Below are positions 43,797 to 55,234 of a DNA stretch of 64,000 bases, piece after piece (position 1 is the stretch's first letter; the number at the start of each line of letters is the position of its first letter). Source of the stretch: Arthrobotrys musiformis (taxonomy: Eukaryota > Ascomycota > Orbiliomycetes > Orbiliales > Orbiliaceae); NCBI GenBank assembly GCA_036971715.1, contig JAVHJL010000005.1, positions 3,162,001-3,226,000 on the forward strand. The letters are read 5' to 3'. The translations under genes were made by a program, and so were the position numbers. Under the pieces are notes generated by a model. The model did not search any database. It saw nothing but the letters and a program-made list of their open reading frames with translations, and was not told where the DNA came from.

Positions 43797-45027
43797 TTTA
43801 GATAGCCTGTGCCTGCTGCAGACAGAGGAGTGTGGGGATACGATCGAGATGGATAGTCGGCGATGTGGGAGTAGGAGTGGAGTTGTTGAAGATGGAATTG
43901 GGACGAATATAAGTTTGCTGTTGTTGAAAGGTTGTTGTGGCTTCCACGTAGGCGTCTTCTGGGGCGTCTGCCAGTTGGATGCCCGTGTTGCGGCAGCTTC
44001 TTTGTCCTGGTTACGAAACTTGGTGAGTGTCACTTGGCTACTGATGCCTAGGTCGGTATCTACGGTGGCCGAGCTCAATGTGGTAATGGTCTGGACTCGG
44101 TGGGCATGATTCGAACGTCTTGCATTTCTTCATCAAGCTAGAACGCGCGTTGTGGAGATAGTACTATTACACTCGCTTATAAGACGTATCAGACCTCCGA
44201 GATTACTTCAGACCCCCTCAAGCTCTCCCATGCATGATCACAAGAAGAGAGAAAAAGCCATAGACTCTCCAGTTGCTACCAAGGCGACAGAACTGACGTT
44301 ATCTAAATAAACTCAAGTAGATAATCGATAACTACACGGTGCGCCCAGGTCGAAGACCTGAGTTTTCCCTCTGGCCTGGTATTACTTTGGCTAAGATACC
44401 CCTCCAATACTGGCTAAGACTATGTGTACGCTGTAAATTCGCATCGACAATATCAATTGTGATAAATTAAGATTGTAACTCTATTGGCAGGATCTGTATC
44501 ACCATTGCTAGTGTTTAAAATATTTTAAGACCTCGTAGGCAAGATTATTTGGTCTCGTACACCGAGCTGCGGGCGCGACACTGCAAAGATTGCCTAATAA
44601 ATACAAATTGCTCCCAGTTCCGGGCACGAGACAAATGAGATTCGGACCGGATTAATTTATGCCACTTGGAAATAAGAATTTCGCTGTAATTTCTTCCCTA
44701 ACGCTAGTCCAAAGCTAGTAAAATAGCCTTTCTACCGCTCTCTTGATCCTCTGATATATTATGATCATGTAAAACGTTTAAACATTTCGGACTCTCGCTA
44801 AATTATTGGTCAGTGGTCGAGAACCTTCCAGCAGGCGAATGCAAATGCCCTTCTAATCAGCCAACATCCTATGTTATCGAAGTAATAAATTGAAAATTTT
44901 ATATTTCAGGGCCGGTAGACCACCTCAAGGTGGTGCTGCGCGGGAGACAAGGCCGGTAGGTATTTATCGACTCTGGTCTGGGGGTCACTCCCCGCGTGCA
45001 TATCGACTCTTTCTTGTTGCATTACGG
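43797..45027. other. Intergenic within the DUF7918 array
   Basis: Upstream flank of copy 1 and downstream flank of copy 2. No other gene is supported. Confidence 0.55.
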
Positions 45028-46064
45028 TTACGGTTTAGACTGGTTTTGTATACCAGAGCTAGCCGAAGACGCCTTCGCCGTCGAATTTCTCGTGGTTTTG
45101 GAGGATGAAGTACCTTGCTTGGATAGTACTAAAGGTTCATCTTCAAGCATTGACTGGAGAAGCTCTATCAAATTCCGCCGTCAAAAAACTATGAATCAGC
45201 ACCTTGCCACCTATTACTACCACAACGCCAACCGAAAAATTGATAAACAGTAGATTTCTATGCTGGCACAGCCATTTATGGGGCGGCAATTCATAACTTA
45301 CCTCTCGACCCATATTTGAATTCAAACGTAACCCACGGTTGTGTAGTATCGATCAAGTGGCGACGATTGATATATGACGTCTCGGGTTCTGAAATCCGTG
45401 TGAGATCATAGGCGGTATAATAGGAACCAGGCCCTTCCTTCGAGTTCCCTTTGTGATGCGAAAGCTCTTGCGGAACGTTTTGGTAGCTAACGGGGGCTCG
45501 ATCGTATGGCTGATCTTCTTGCCTTCTTATGATAACCTTAATAACCCCCAATTTCCTAGGTGCGGGGGACGCGGTTCCGAGACGGAACAGCTTTCTAACT
45601 ACCCATGAATGAAGTTACGTTAGTATCACGGTATGGCCATTTGCAATATATCCGAAGGAATCCATAAGACTAAGTGTGCTCTGGGAGGAGGAGACGCAAC
45701 AAAATTTATTCAGAGGATTAGATTTAGGTTCCTCATCCCAATAACCTTCTATCTTGGCGAAGCGGAGTTTTGCTTCCTGGATCACACCCGGTTTCTTCGG
45801 ATCCCTAAATTTCGCCATGGTGATGCGTGTGCTGTAATCGACCCCCGTGACCCTCTTAATCAATTCACCATCCACAATTAAAGTGCAGTGGTGATATAAA
45901 TTCCCCGTCCCAGAGAAGGATAGGCAGATCGTATAGTACTGGGCTTCTTCGGCGATAAGGTACGCTTCACTCATCGCTTTGGAAGTGCTCCGAGAAACGT
46001 TGTATTCTGGAAGTTTTTTGTCGTTGACTTCGATGGAGGCGGTGACTCCCTTGTGGGTCGGCAT
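45028..46064 (-). CDS. DUF7918 domain protein, array copy 2 (250 aa, 3 exons)
   Basis: Exons at 46064-45746, 45598-45302 and 45164-45028; introns of 147 and 137 bp, phase 1 both. It opens with MPTHKGVTASIEVNDKKLPE, the family start, continues with a beta-rich half (CTLIVDGELIKRVTG), the LGVIKVIIRR strand, and the core WVTFEFKYGSRG. The short Ser/Thr/Lys-rich tail begins ELLQSMLEDEP, comparable with ALLQAEGYIP in copy 1. Function unknown. Confidence 0.78.
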
Positions 46065-46629
46065 GGCTGTTTCGCTTTTTGGTGTCTCAATGGAAACTTT
46101 GATCTGTTAAACGCTATGTATTTTATCTTTATCTGGAACTAATCAAGATTAATTGGCTCGATTCTGATTGTTGTGCTTATAGATAGTAAGTAATAAAGAT
46201 TGGTAGACTTGATGCTTGCTATGCATACCTCTGTATTCGCTGGATTTTGCCTGGAGGAAATGAAAACGATGCGTGTCATTTCAGTTTCTACACAGTGCGT
46301 TCCTAGTGTCTAGGTAACTTATGATGTCGAGTTTCGACAACTCGCGCAAATACCGAAAATTGAGATTTATGCGTTATCCTAGTAGCCTATTTATATGTAT
46401 CTTGTACCTCAATACCTCTAAAAAGCGGGACTCTTCACATAGAGAGGGGGAAACATGTTATTATTATCGTTATCGCTATTACCGCACAAGACTTGGCAAT
46501 GATCATACAGCTCTAAGTTACAGGCGCATTTTAATTAATCGCCTAATGTTATTATCGTGATATTCCAGGTACAAAATCATAATCTCGATCGTATTGGATA
46601 CTTATTAAAGCGGTCCACTCGTAACCAAA
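46065..46629. other. Intergenic within the DUF7918 array
   Basis: A spacer with the promoter of copy 2; frames are short and featureless. Confidence 0.55.
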
Positions 46630-47808
46630 TTACTTGTCATCTGGCCGGTGCTTCTTGGTGTCATATCTTGGCCTTTTTTTCTTGTGGTTGTGTTCGGGGT
46701 CGTATGTACGAGACATGTCGTATGCGCTGTTCCTTTCGATCGGGGGAAGTCGGTGATCAGCCCAGCGACGGGTCTGCGTTACAGCGCACGTGTCGTCCTC
46801 AATAGTCCCTTCCGAATTGTCGCCTGCACTTCCTTCCTTGTTGGATTTGGGCTGGGTTATATCATTCAGATGCTTAGCTCCTCCAATCAAAATATGTATG
46901 CGGTGTGAGTACTTCTCTCTAAGAACCGGGCCTCAACTTACCGATTCATGCTCTCGCTTAATCTTGACACGGTATGTGATGGGAGCAGCAACATTCTTGC
47001 TCAAGGTCTTTTTCGCAACAGCCTTTTTCTCCTTTGGAATGATTCCGGCAGCTTCTAGAAGTGCTGTGGAATAGTTAGCAGAGACAAATTTGTGAGGTTG
47101 GGTTTTTAGTACACACATTTAGAAGCATGTCGAAAGATAAAAGTAACCCAGGGTGTCTCGTAAGAGTCAACCTTGCGTGTCAAATAGCCAGAAGAAGACG
47201 GGTTCTGAACAGGCTTAGCATCCGCAAGCTTAGTACAATGGGTGATACTCTCCCCTTTAATAGACTTTTCGTGGATCGGGTTCGTGGATGGCTGCTGGTA
47301 TAAAAGGCTATTGGTCTGAGTGATGTCCTGATGTGCACGCCAGATCTTAATTTCCAAGGTCCCGAGCTTGGTCAAGATGTCCTGCCTTGTTTCCATGTTT
47401 GCCTTTTTCTCGTCGACTTTACCTCCTAGTTAGCATCTACATTTCAAACGAAGACTTTAGGTCTCGAATCTAGGAGTATCTACCTGTTTCCAGCTTGGCA
47501 AACCTAAGCTTGACGACTTTGACCGTACCACTCATATCTTGAATCTGAGCGTCATCAACGAGGTAGTTTGTCTCGGTAAAGGTGAAGCCATCAAGCTTTT
47601 GACCATCAGCCCAAAGCTCAAGATCTAAGCGTCCGACACCTCCTCCTCCTAGCATGGGAGAGTTGATGTTGAGATGGAAGCTGAAAAGCTTGTCCTCTTG
47701 GGATATGATGTGGGAGCTACAAATGGACCCAGCTGTGGTGACTTGATATTCGGTGGCCTTGCTGCCTTCCACCTGCAGCTCGCAGGAGATGCCTTTGTGC
47801 TCAGGCAT
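46630..47808 (-). CDS. DUF7918 domain protein, array copy 3 (332 aa, 4 exons)
   Basis: Exons at 47808-47484, 47425-47117, 47063-46942 and 46872-46630; introns of 58, 53 and 69 bp. It opens with MPEHKGISCELQVEGSKATE and carries LELWADGQKLDGFTF, LGTLEIKIWRA and the core WVTFIFRHASK. After SLLEAAGIIPKEKK the tail is long and charged, ending in a His/Lys/Arg/Asp-rich stretch (NHKKKRPRYDTKKHRPDDK) that looks like a nuclear localisation signal. The last exon is the least certain: without that splice the protein would stop three residues after the exon 3 end. If real, the tail makes this copy the largest of the four. Confidence 0.75.
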
Positions 47809-48505
47809 ATTGGGTTCCTATGTACCAAGGCTATCGTAGCTTTGGTTCGTGATGACGGTTTGGATGAGGAGGTTGAGACGTGAGGTACTACGCGGGGATG
47901 AGATGGTTGGTGGTGATGTAAGTACTTAGTTACGTAGGTGTGTGTAGGTGGATGTGTGTAGACGTAACACGAGACGCGTAAATATGGGCATGGAATGGCA
48001 ACGGTCATCAGTCAGTGCTAGGTCATACCCAGTTGGTAGGTAAAGGGCCGAGCCTCGTTACCCAGCAGACATTCTAGCGGTTTCCCCAACTAGAAAGAGA
48101 CACCCAGTTGCTACCGTCGCAGTTTTGCATCCAGCCCTTATTTAAGAGTCTCCCCTACGTCCCGAGAGAGCTTGAGTCGACCCGTGGCTATGGTTCTAGA
48201 TGCTACCACGAGGTTTGGGCATTATCGGTTCAACATCTCACATTTGAATATAATCTCAAAGCCAAAAACTTCTATTCAACAACCTAAATATCCAACATCA
48301 ACTTAAATAGAAAGAAACTAGTCTGAAAGAAACCAAAAAATCAACATACCAAGAACTTTCTTCAGCAATCTTTATAATTTTTATTCAATAGAGCCCAACG
48401 ACTGCCCTTTTCATAGGTAAATATATATTTATAGTGCAAACCAGTTCTCCACGGGCAATCTTTCCAAGACGGCATCCATATACCTAGTTTATCATGGAAG
48501 TTATA
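47809..48505. other. Intergenic within the DUF7918 array
   Basis: A spacer with GTAGGTGT/GTGTGTAG-type short repeats near 47930-47965 and the presumed promoter of copy 3. No gene. Confidence 0.55.
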
Positions 48506-49678
48506 CTAAAAACATAGAAGCTTCTTGGCCTTGCTTTTCTTGTCGTCCTTTTTCATGAGAGACTTTTCGGAGGCACAGGATGAATTGCTATCCTCACTTT
48601 CCAGCTTACCCTTCTCCGATTCGCTTGCAGCTTCAGTAGCCTTGTCTTCCCTATCCTTATTCTTGCCAGACCAAAGCCAGCCGAAAGTTGATTTCTAATT
48701 GGTAAGGAGATGTCAATAACTTGCCTTACAACTAACATAAAGATTTCTGTAGCTAAGTTTGGGTAGTAAGTTACCTTGTTTCGAAGCTTCATGATCTCCT
48801 GTTGGAGGGTATCCATATTCATTCCAACAAGATCATCATCGATCTTCATTTGTTCCTTAGATAAAACTCCCATCTTCCTCAACATTTCTACTCTCTTCCC
48901 GTTAGCACTCGCCACATCTTTTATATTAACTGATCCACCCTTACCTCTTGATGCATAGTTGAATACAAAAATCACATGATCAGTTCTCTCAACGTCGCGA
49001 GGATTCGAGCACTTTGTAGCATCGTAGAACTCGGAAACTTCGGTACTGATATCCGTTCCGTGCGAAATATTCCTTTTCTTCATCTCCTTTTTGGGCACCG
49101 AGCCTAGTCGCTTGAAGGTGCGGTATTTGTGGAGGTTTTCGGTTACGTCTTCGTCGACAACCTCCAGGGGCCCATGTTGTCGTCGGACGTAGATACAGAT
49201 CGTTCCAATGTTATTGAGGCTTTCTTTAGATGTTTCTATCTGCCCAGGGGTTCCGACTGCGTAAAATTTGGGGAATTAGTATTAGTCTCTCTAGATACCG
49301 TAAATATAATCCCGAAACAGGTAGCAGGTAGGAAAGCTCTCAGACTCTATACATACTTTCAGATAGCTTTTTAAACTCAAGGTGGCGGTACTCCCATACA
49401 GGTTGGCCCCTACGAGCATAGAGTCCATATCTAGAACCCGCAATCTCCAACGTCGATTCGCCACAAGACGCACTATTCACGACCTGCCCATCAACCCTGA
49501 CCCAAATGCAGTGCCTTTTAGACCCCGTTTTTCCAAATTCAAAATTCAGGGTGTATGGCTTCTTCTCGTCAGCTATAATATAGCATTCGTGAACGTGGCC
49601 AAGGCTGTTCCCCGGGAAGGTTTCGAGCGGCTTGCCATCTATTTGGACGTTGCAAGTAATATTTCTCAACGTCGGCAT
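48506..49678 (-). CDS. DUF7918 domain protein, array copy 4 (312 aa, 4 exons)
   Basis: Exons at 49678-49357, 49256-48945, 48890-48775 and 48694-48506; introns of 100, 54 and 80 bp, the first two in phase 1 like the other copies. It opens with MPTLRNITCNVQIDGKPLET, has the strand-rich first half (KKPYTLNFEFGKTG, WVRVDGQVV), IGTICIYVRR and the core HVIFVFNYASR. Helix MDTLQQEIMKLRNK corresponds to ELRREIMRLRV of copy 1. The tail is Lys/Glu/Ser-rich (KKDDKKSKAKKLL) and may direct nuclear import. The intron at 48891-48944 is in frame and could be retained. Confidence 0.77.
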
Positions 49679-50493
49679 CTTGAAAATCGATCGGCCCGAG
49701 CTCGTTTGATTCCTAAATGATGATTGCGTGCGTCGACAGTGTTGATTGACAAAACGAGTGACCACGGACTACTAAAATTTGAATTGACAAGGCGATAATC
49801 GAAGAGGATCTTGCCAGAGATTAATATTATCTCTACGGGCTAACTTAACTTTCTTTCCCCTGGGTCCATGGAGGGGAAATGGGAGTTTATGAACGAGAAC
49901 CCGCTCAAGTCTGCTACAACCCCAGCTCTGTGTTGCAATCCGAGATTCTATGCTCTAACTGTATACATGTATATTTTCTGGCTTCAAGTCCCATATCTAC
50001 TCAATAAAACTCAATTCATAGTCCATATAATTTGGTTTCGTACTTATAGCTACCGTTTGCGGAATTACAATAGCCACTAAACACCTTTTTGAGGGTTTTA
50101 ACATATATACATATCTGTATTCTCTGAGGCTTCGTGCAAAGCCATACAATCTGCGATAACAAAATACAACAATCTGGGCCATGAATTCAAGTACACAGGC
50201 TAAGTGTGAATATATTCGGAAACTCTCGCTCTTAAACTAGCGGAGCAATTCTTCTTCTTCAGGTTCGTCTTGCGCATTGGTTTTTTGCTGATTGGCCGAA
50301 AGGATCGGCCAACTCTGGTATACGAGACAAGTCATGCCAGTCATACCTTGCATGTCAAAATCCCTGTTGGGTACCGTGGTAAATAAATACCCGTAAGAGA
50401 ACTATCGTCCTCATTTTCTATGAATGAAACACCAGGATTCGATATTCGTAGCTTCGGTAGGATCATCAAATTGAGCCCACTTGAATAAGATCC
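49679..50493. other. Intergenic
   Basis: Upstream flank of DUF7918 copy 4. No gene seen. Confidence 0.55.
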
Positions 50494-50948
50494 CTATTTT
50501 TCTCCTAACTCGGTAATTTCTGCGATTTCAGTATTCTGAACAGGTGGCGTTATATCCGCAACCACGTGGCCAATGTTCGCCCATCCGTATAAAATACTCT
50601 CCCCAGCATCATTTCCCGGCTTCAAGTCAGTCTTCCTTACAACCCCCCATTCAAGATCACCTCCATCTACTACCTTTCAATGCGTATTTAAATCCGATAA
50701 TCTAAGATAGAAATCCACCGGCGCAGCACCCTGTGGTGACGAACGATTATCTGCCGATTCGTCGGGGAGGAATACTTGTTCCATTCCTTTTGAATTTTAC
50801 AGAAAAGAATTGAATCCAGTCGTTCATGAACGACTGCATACGTAAATACATTGCTGCAGTGACTTGTAGTGTAGAAGGCAATGGAAACCGGCTCGGCACC
50901 ATCACCGGGCGTAGAATGAGACCACACACCGTCGTACAATGTGTTCAC
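50494..50948 (-). pseudogene. Relic of a family-P secreted protein
   Basis: Two pieces of similarity to the intact gene next door (51271-53016) lie in order on the minus strand but in different frames. The first, starting near 50948, reads STPGDGAEPVSIAFYTTSHC, matching NDGAPAGIIAFYANNEAC. The second, ending at the stop at 50494, reads EWGVVRKTDLKPGN and GWANIGHVVADI, matching EIGIVRRLKLKPGD and GWAVDSGGVVWDQ. There is no ATG or signal peptide at the 5' end, and stops separate the pieces. A divergent intron-containing gene is the alternative, but I could not find splice sites that join them. It is broken or incomplete as it stands. Confidence 0.6.
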
Positions 50949-51270
50949 TCTTTAATTAATTCGACGCTGTGACAGTGTTGTAGACGATATATTCATCTTG
51001 GGTATTTCGATTCCGGATTTGGCTTTACGTACGAGCCGGTTCGCGGTATATCCTATCTGCAGCTAGAAGATTTTATTCTTTCCGGAACAGGACTTCAAAG
51101 AGCTAGTTGAGAGTGATTTGGAAAGGTAAAAGGTAGGCTGAAATCGACTGCAATCCAGCCGCTACCCACCATCTTGCGGGGTCGGGTGAGTGCCAAAGTG
51201 TAATACCCAAGATTAGACCCATTGAGGAACGTTATAATGGACATAGATATCACCAAATAGCACCTCCAAA

Positions 51271-53016
51271 ATGCCAAAGCTACCTTCTCTATGGCGGAAT
51301 TTCCTCATACTATCAACATTTTCCGTCGCCCACGCTTTTAGAATCGAATTCGGCTACGGAGCAACAACCGGGAAATTCGAACTTCTCCAAGCTCCAGCCG
51401 TATACTCCCCCACAGACGAAAATTGCCACCAAATTAACAATGCGTTAGCACCTGATGAAGGAGTTGATTTTATAACCGTCCAGACCACATCGCCTAATGA
51501 TGGAGCCCCCGCCGGGATAATAGCGTTCTACGCCAACAATGAAGCCTGCGAGAATTCTAGTCCCATTTATATATCATGGTTCAAACCGGACTATAAAGCG
51601 GTACAGGCCGCTGCGCCGTATTGGACTATCATCCACCTGGGCAGTTTACAGGCAGGCTGGACGCTCGGTCAAATGGGCTACCCGGAACCCAAAGCGTGGA
51701 GGAATATCCCTCGACGAGGGATTTCGCCAGAAATAGGGATCGTTCGACGTTTGAAGTTAAAACCGGGTGATACGGCTATGTTATTCGATGAAGGGTGGGC
51801 GGTAGACTCTGGTGGGGTAGTTTGGGACCAGGCCGAGCCGACTGAAGAAACTGCAGATCTGCAAGCTTTCCAAGCCGTTGCTGAGAACCCGCAAAGGACT
51901 CCTAGCTTTCAAACAAGGCAGGCGGATGGGACGGAGATTTTTATATACCCGGATGGATCTGGCAAGGCAGTCGTTCCAAACGGTCCGGTGGTGGATATGA
52001 GAGCCGACAGAACCTCTGTAGCGCACCAAACCGGTCCCGATGGGTTCGTGGCGGAATTTAATCCTCGCACTGGCGCCCTAATTCAAGATAGTCGAGGAAT
52101 GAACCTTCGCCTCAATCTCGAAGAATTAGAAGACATCGAGGCCCTCGAGGCGGCGGGTCTCTTCGAGTCGCCACAGTTATTTAATGAGGTTATGTCAGGA
52201 TTGCAATCAAGCCTATTTAGCCCAAATGGAGAGAACTACGACGCACTTGCCCGGTTAAATGGTGACTTCGTCGTAGATTTGGGCGGCCAGACAGAACAAG
52301 ACGATCCCCAAGAGTCTGACCAATCGGCGCAACGAAATCCCAAATCCAAGGGTTTATTCAAAAAGATTGGGTCGGGGATAAAAAATGGGTATAATTGGGT
52401 TCGAAGAAGATGTAAACTCCGAGGTCGAGGATCAATAAGATCATCTGTCTCCCCAGAATGTGCCGCAGATCTTGAATACATGCGGGAAAACGACTTCAGC
52501 CCGTCTCCCGGGAGTTCTCCATCTGGGATCTCAGATCTTGATGGGTTTGCTAACGGCCCGCGGAATTACCCATTTGATCACGATCAAGGCATTGGAAACC
52601 CCGGCGCGGATGAATTAAGTTTCAAATATGCATTCTCTCCCGTACCCGACGGCACCAACGGTGACGAATATATTACCGAGGAAAACCTAGAATCTCCTTA
52701 CTTCGCACGCATCAAAGCCAACGACTTTACGTTCCGAGACACTGAGAACTCGAGAGGCTCAAATGATCCAAATATGGAGCAAGAAGTAGACGAAGTTATA
52801 GAAGCCCAAAATCCTGTTGAAGAACACCCACTCGGCATTCTAAACATTCTCAACCGTAAGAAGGATACATCAGAGTTCACATTTAAGGGTGATGAGGCCA
52901 TCAAAACGATAGATGAGATTTACGAAGACGAGCCCGTCGCAAGCTACCCAGAGATGGATGATATTGAGGAAGAGGTGGTTGTACAAGATATATCAAGGAC
53001 CTCAGGCTCCCAGTAA
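51271..53016 (+). CDS. Secreted protein with acidic C-terminal half, family P copy 2 (581 aa)
   Basis: A single frame with a signal peptide at residues 1-22 (WRNFLILSTFSVAHA). The N-terminal domain (about 25-200) has two cysteines (ENCHQ and EACENS) flanking IIAFYANNE, then LKLKPGDTAMLFDEGWAVDS. The order and motifs match the 28.7-kb gene and the relic just upstream, so all three belong to one family. A short basic patch near residues 365-400 (KKIGSGIKNGYNWVRRRCK) separates two acidic, probably disordered stretches rich in Asp, Glu, Ser and Pro. It is divergent from the relic, about 320 bp apart, so they may once have shared a promoter. No known domain; the role is unknown, and secretion is inferred from the signal peptide. 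Confidence 0.78.
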   Translation: MPKLPSLWRNFLILSTFSVAHAFRIEFGYGATTGKFELLQAPAVYSPTDENCHQINNALAPDEGVDFITVQTTSPNDGAPAGIIAFYANNEACENSSPIYISWFKPDYKAVQAAAPYWTIIHLGSLQAGWTLGQMGYPEPKAWRNIPRRGISPEIGIVRRLKLKPGDTAMLFDEGWAVDSGGVVWDQAEPTEETADLQAFQAVAENPQRTPSFQTRQADGTEIFIYPDGSGKAVVPNGPVVDMRADRTSVAHQTGPDGFVAEFNPRTGALIQDSRGMNLRLNLEELEDIEALEAAGLFESPQLFNEVMSGLQSSLFSPNGENYDALARLNGDFVVDLGGQTEQDDPQESDQSAQRNPKSKGLFKKIGSGIKNGYNWVRRRCKLRGRGSIRSSVSPECAADLEYMRENDFSPSPGSSPSGISDLDGFANGPRNYPFDHDQGIGNPGADELSFKYAFSPVPDGTNGDEYITEENLESPYFARIKANDFTFRDTENSRGSNDPNMEQEVDEVIEAQNPVEEHPLGILNILNRKKDTSEFTFKGDEAIKTIDEIYEDEPVASYPEMDDIEEEVVVQDISRTSGSQ

Positions 53017-53423
53017 TCATGCGAGATTTACCCCCTGCAATTTTGGGTGCTATCCCAAAAAGACAAAAGAAATTCATGTGGACGGCTGGATGACCAGATA
53101 TTGCTGGAGCTGTGTCTTTAATTCTAAACATTTTCTGATAACCAACATAAGCAAACTTAGTAAAATCGACTATACCCGACAGCTATTTTCCACTAGTGAC
53201 AGTTTCATATGGGTTCATTTCTGAAAAAATTAATTTTTTGTAAAAGTAATATTAAAAGGAAGAAAAAACTAGACAGAAGAAAAGATCTGCTAAGGTAGCT
53301 TATATAAAAAGTAAAAAAAAAAAGTACTAAAAAAAAGGTCATAAAACGCTGCCGTATAACTCATATCCAAGAAACGGCACCGCAATCGGGAGGGATACTG
53401 CGGTCAACGCTCCCAGCCACCGT
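53017..53423. other. Intergenic between convergent genes
   Basis: An A-rich stretch near 53.26-53.34 kb and the 3' flanks of two genes; nothing else. Confidence 0.6.
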
Positions 53424-55234
53424 TTATGCCAACCTCCGCGCACTCCGCACGGATGCGCTTCCCTTTTCCACATCGCCAGGTCTCACACCATCACCGCCCA
53501 TTGTCACAGCCCCTCCGCCAGGACTCATAGGATATTCTCCGTGCCTGACGCTAACACCAACCGAGATAGTGTAGGTGCTTCCATCCTCATCCTCATCAGA
53601 GCTATTGCTCAATTCCATTTGCTTGATGTCTTTAACTGTTGGTCGGCGGATACGACGAGTCGATTGGGAGTAGACATTGAGGAGACGGGGAGCATAGTGG
53701 ATAATGAGGGCGCGAATTGCAGGAGCAGAAGAACAAATGATTGCAAGATTGAGCTCGATACTAATAAATATTTAGTTAGCGCACGGTACTTGGGTTTAAC
53801 GGCTTGAAGATTGAACAACATACACAGTGAGAATGCTGACATTAACACTCAAGATCTTTCCATCAGTCACATAGCCGTACATCTGAATTGCCCTCAGACG
53901 AAACGCGGATACGACACAAGCACTAGTTGAAAATATTAGCTTAACCAATCCAGCTTACAATTATTACTCAGAGGAGTGTCATATACTCACACAGCAGCAA
54001 TCCCAAAGGTGATAACGGCCAAAACCTTCTCACGTTTTCCCAAGTCCAACTGCCAAACGACTGGCAAAGGCATCAACCATAGCAATATATCCGTGACGAC
54101 ACTAACACCTCCCAATGCCATCTGTGCCATCTTTGAATCAAGCTTGCAAACCATTGTGGCTTCCGCCTCCCAGTACGCGAGCTCATCGCACTGCAACAGG
54201 ATTACGAAGAAGTTCGTAACGCAAGTGGCCAAGATGAAGAAAAAAGTGCAGAAAATGGAAGTACGGAAGACACTGCGGATCTCCGATGGGCAAGAGGGGC
54301 AAAGTCGGAGATAGAAGAGCAAGAGGGAGGACTTGATGAAGAAGAGTGGAACTGGGTAGATCAATGACAGGATAGTTTGGTACTAAATAAATATTCGTCA
54401 GCATCCCGAAAGTATAGATTCGCGCTAGTTGCACTTGGAAAACATACCATCTGAGCCTGTGCATATGTATTCCAACTCATATCCCAGACGGCAACAGCAG
54501 GGACTAGATTAGATGTTAGTATATTACTGACGCTATAAACTATAGAGATAGACACATACGTAGCAGATGTGCATCTAAACGAAATTATTAGTAAGATGAA
54601 GACTACAATTAATATCAAATACGGATAGGAGTAGTATAACTTACGAAGAAGACTGATAATTCCGTATGCCAAAGACAGTATCTAAATCAAACAAAATTAG
54701 ATTAATACGCTAGAGTGAATAGACTTTTAGGAGGAAATGTCTTACAAATCCAATAACCATAAACCAGTCGTGAAGCATGAGCCTCATAACCAAAATCTCT
54801 CGGCTCCAGATCCTCAAGATCAAGGTTAGCGTCGCAAAGGCCGTCATAATCCCGAAAATCGTTGGCATAGCTGAAGTCCCCTTCTCATGATCCAAGATAA
54901 GCTGGGCGTTTGCTGAGGCGTATGTAACCTCTCTTGCGAATGGCTCTGGCGCCCAGCCCCGGATCATAACTTCCTGGACTCGGCGAGCGGTGCTAGCTCC
55001 CATAGCTTCAGCGAGCTCAGCCACGCTACTCCCATTCACAGGCGTTTGCTCAAGGTACTTGGCGACCGAAACTATGACGTCGGACATTTTTTCATCATGC
55101 TTCTTGTTGGCGGTAAAGGCAAGGAGCACGTGAGTGAAAACAATCTCCTTCATTGTGAATCCTCCAAATCCACCGATTCCATTCGAGCCAAAGGCCATAT
55201 CCTCATTGGTCGTAGAGAAAGTGAGCGAAGCCAT
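53424..55234 (-). CDS. Rhodopsin-type (PTH11-like) seven-helix membrane protein with long N-terminal extension (474 aa, 7 exons)
   Basis: Exons at 55234-54746, 54681-54645, 54574-54560, 54503-54448, 54382-53991, 53922-53824 and 53760-53424; all introns GT..AG, and the total is in frame. Exon 3 is only 15 bp. After an N-terminal part of about 120 residues, the helices of the fungal rhodopsin-like domain follow: IFGIMTAFATLTLILRIWSR with MLHDWFMVIGF, YGIISLL, LSLIYPVPLFFIKSSLLLFY, FFFILATCVTNFFVIL, DILLWLMPLPVVWQL, ITFGIAA and LNLAIICSSAPAIRAL. The motif set (HDW in the first loop, KSSLLLFYLR, LPLPVVW-type) is typical of this family, whose members act as candidate receptors at the plasma membrane. 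The C-terminal tail is Ser/Gly-rich. The N-terminal extension (STTNEDMAFGSNGIGGF and a helical part with AELAEAMGAS) is unusual for the family, which commonly begins close to the first helix. Confidence 0.82.

Noticed and set aside
43797..44078. N-terminal extension of the first DUF7918 protein from an upstream in-frame ATG
   Set aside because: The other three copies begin at MPxH/MPTL, and the extension is unrelated Ser/Thr/Pro-rich sequence, so the start at 43796 is preferred.
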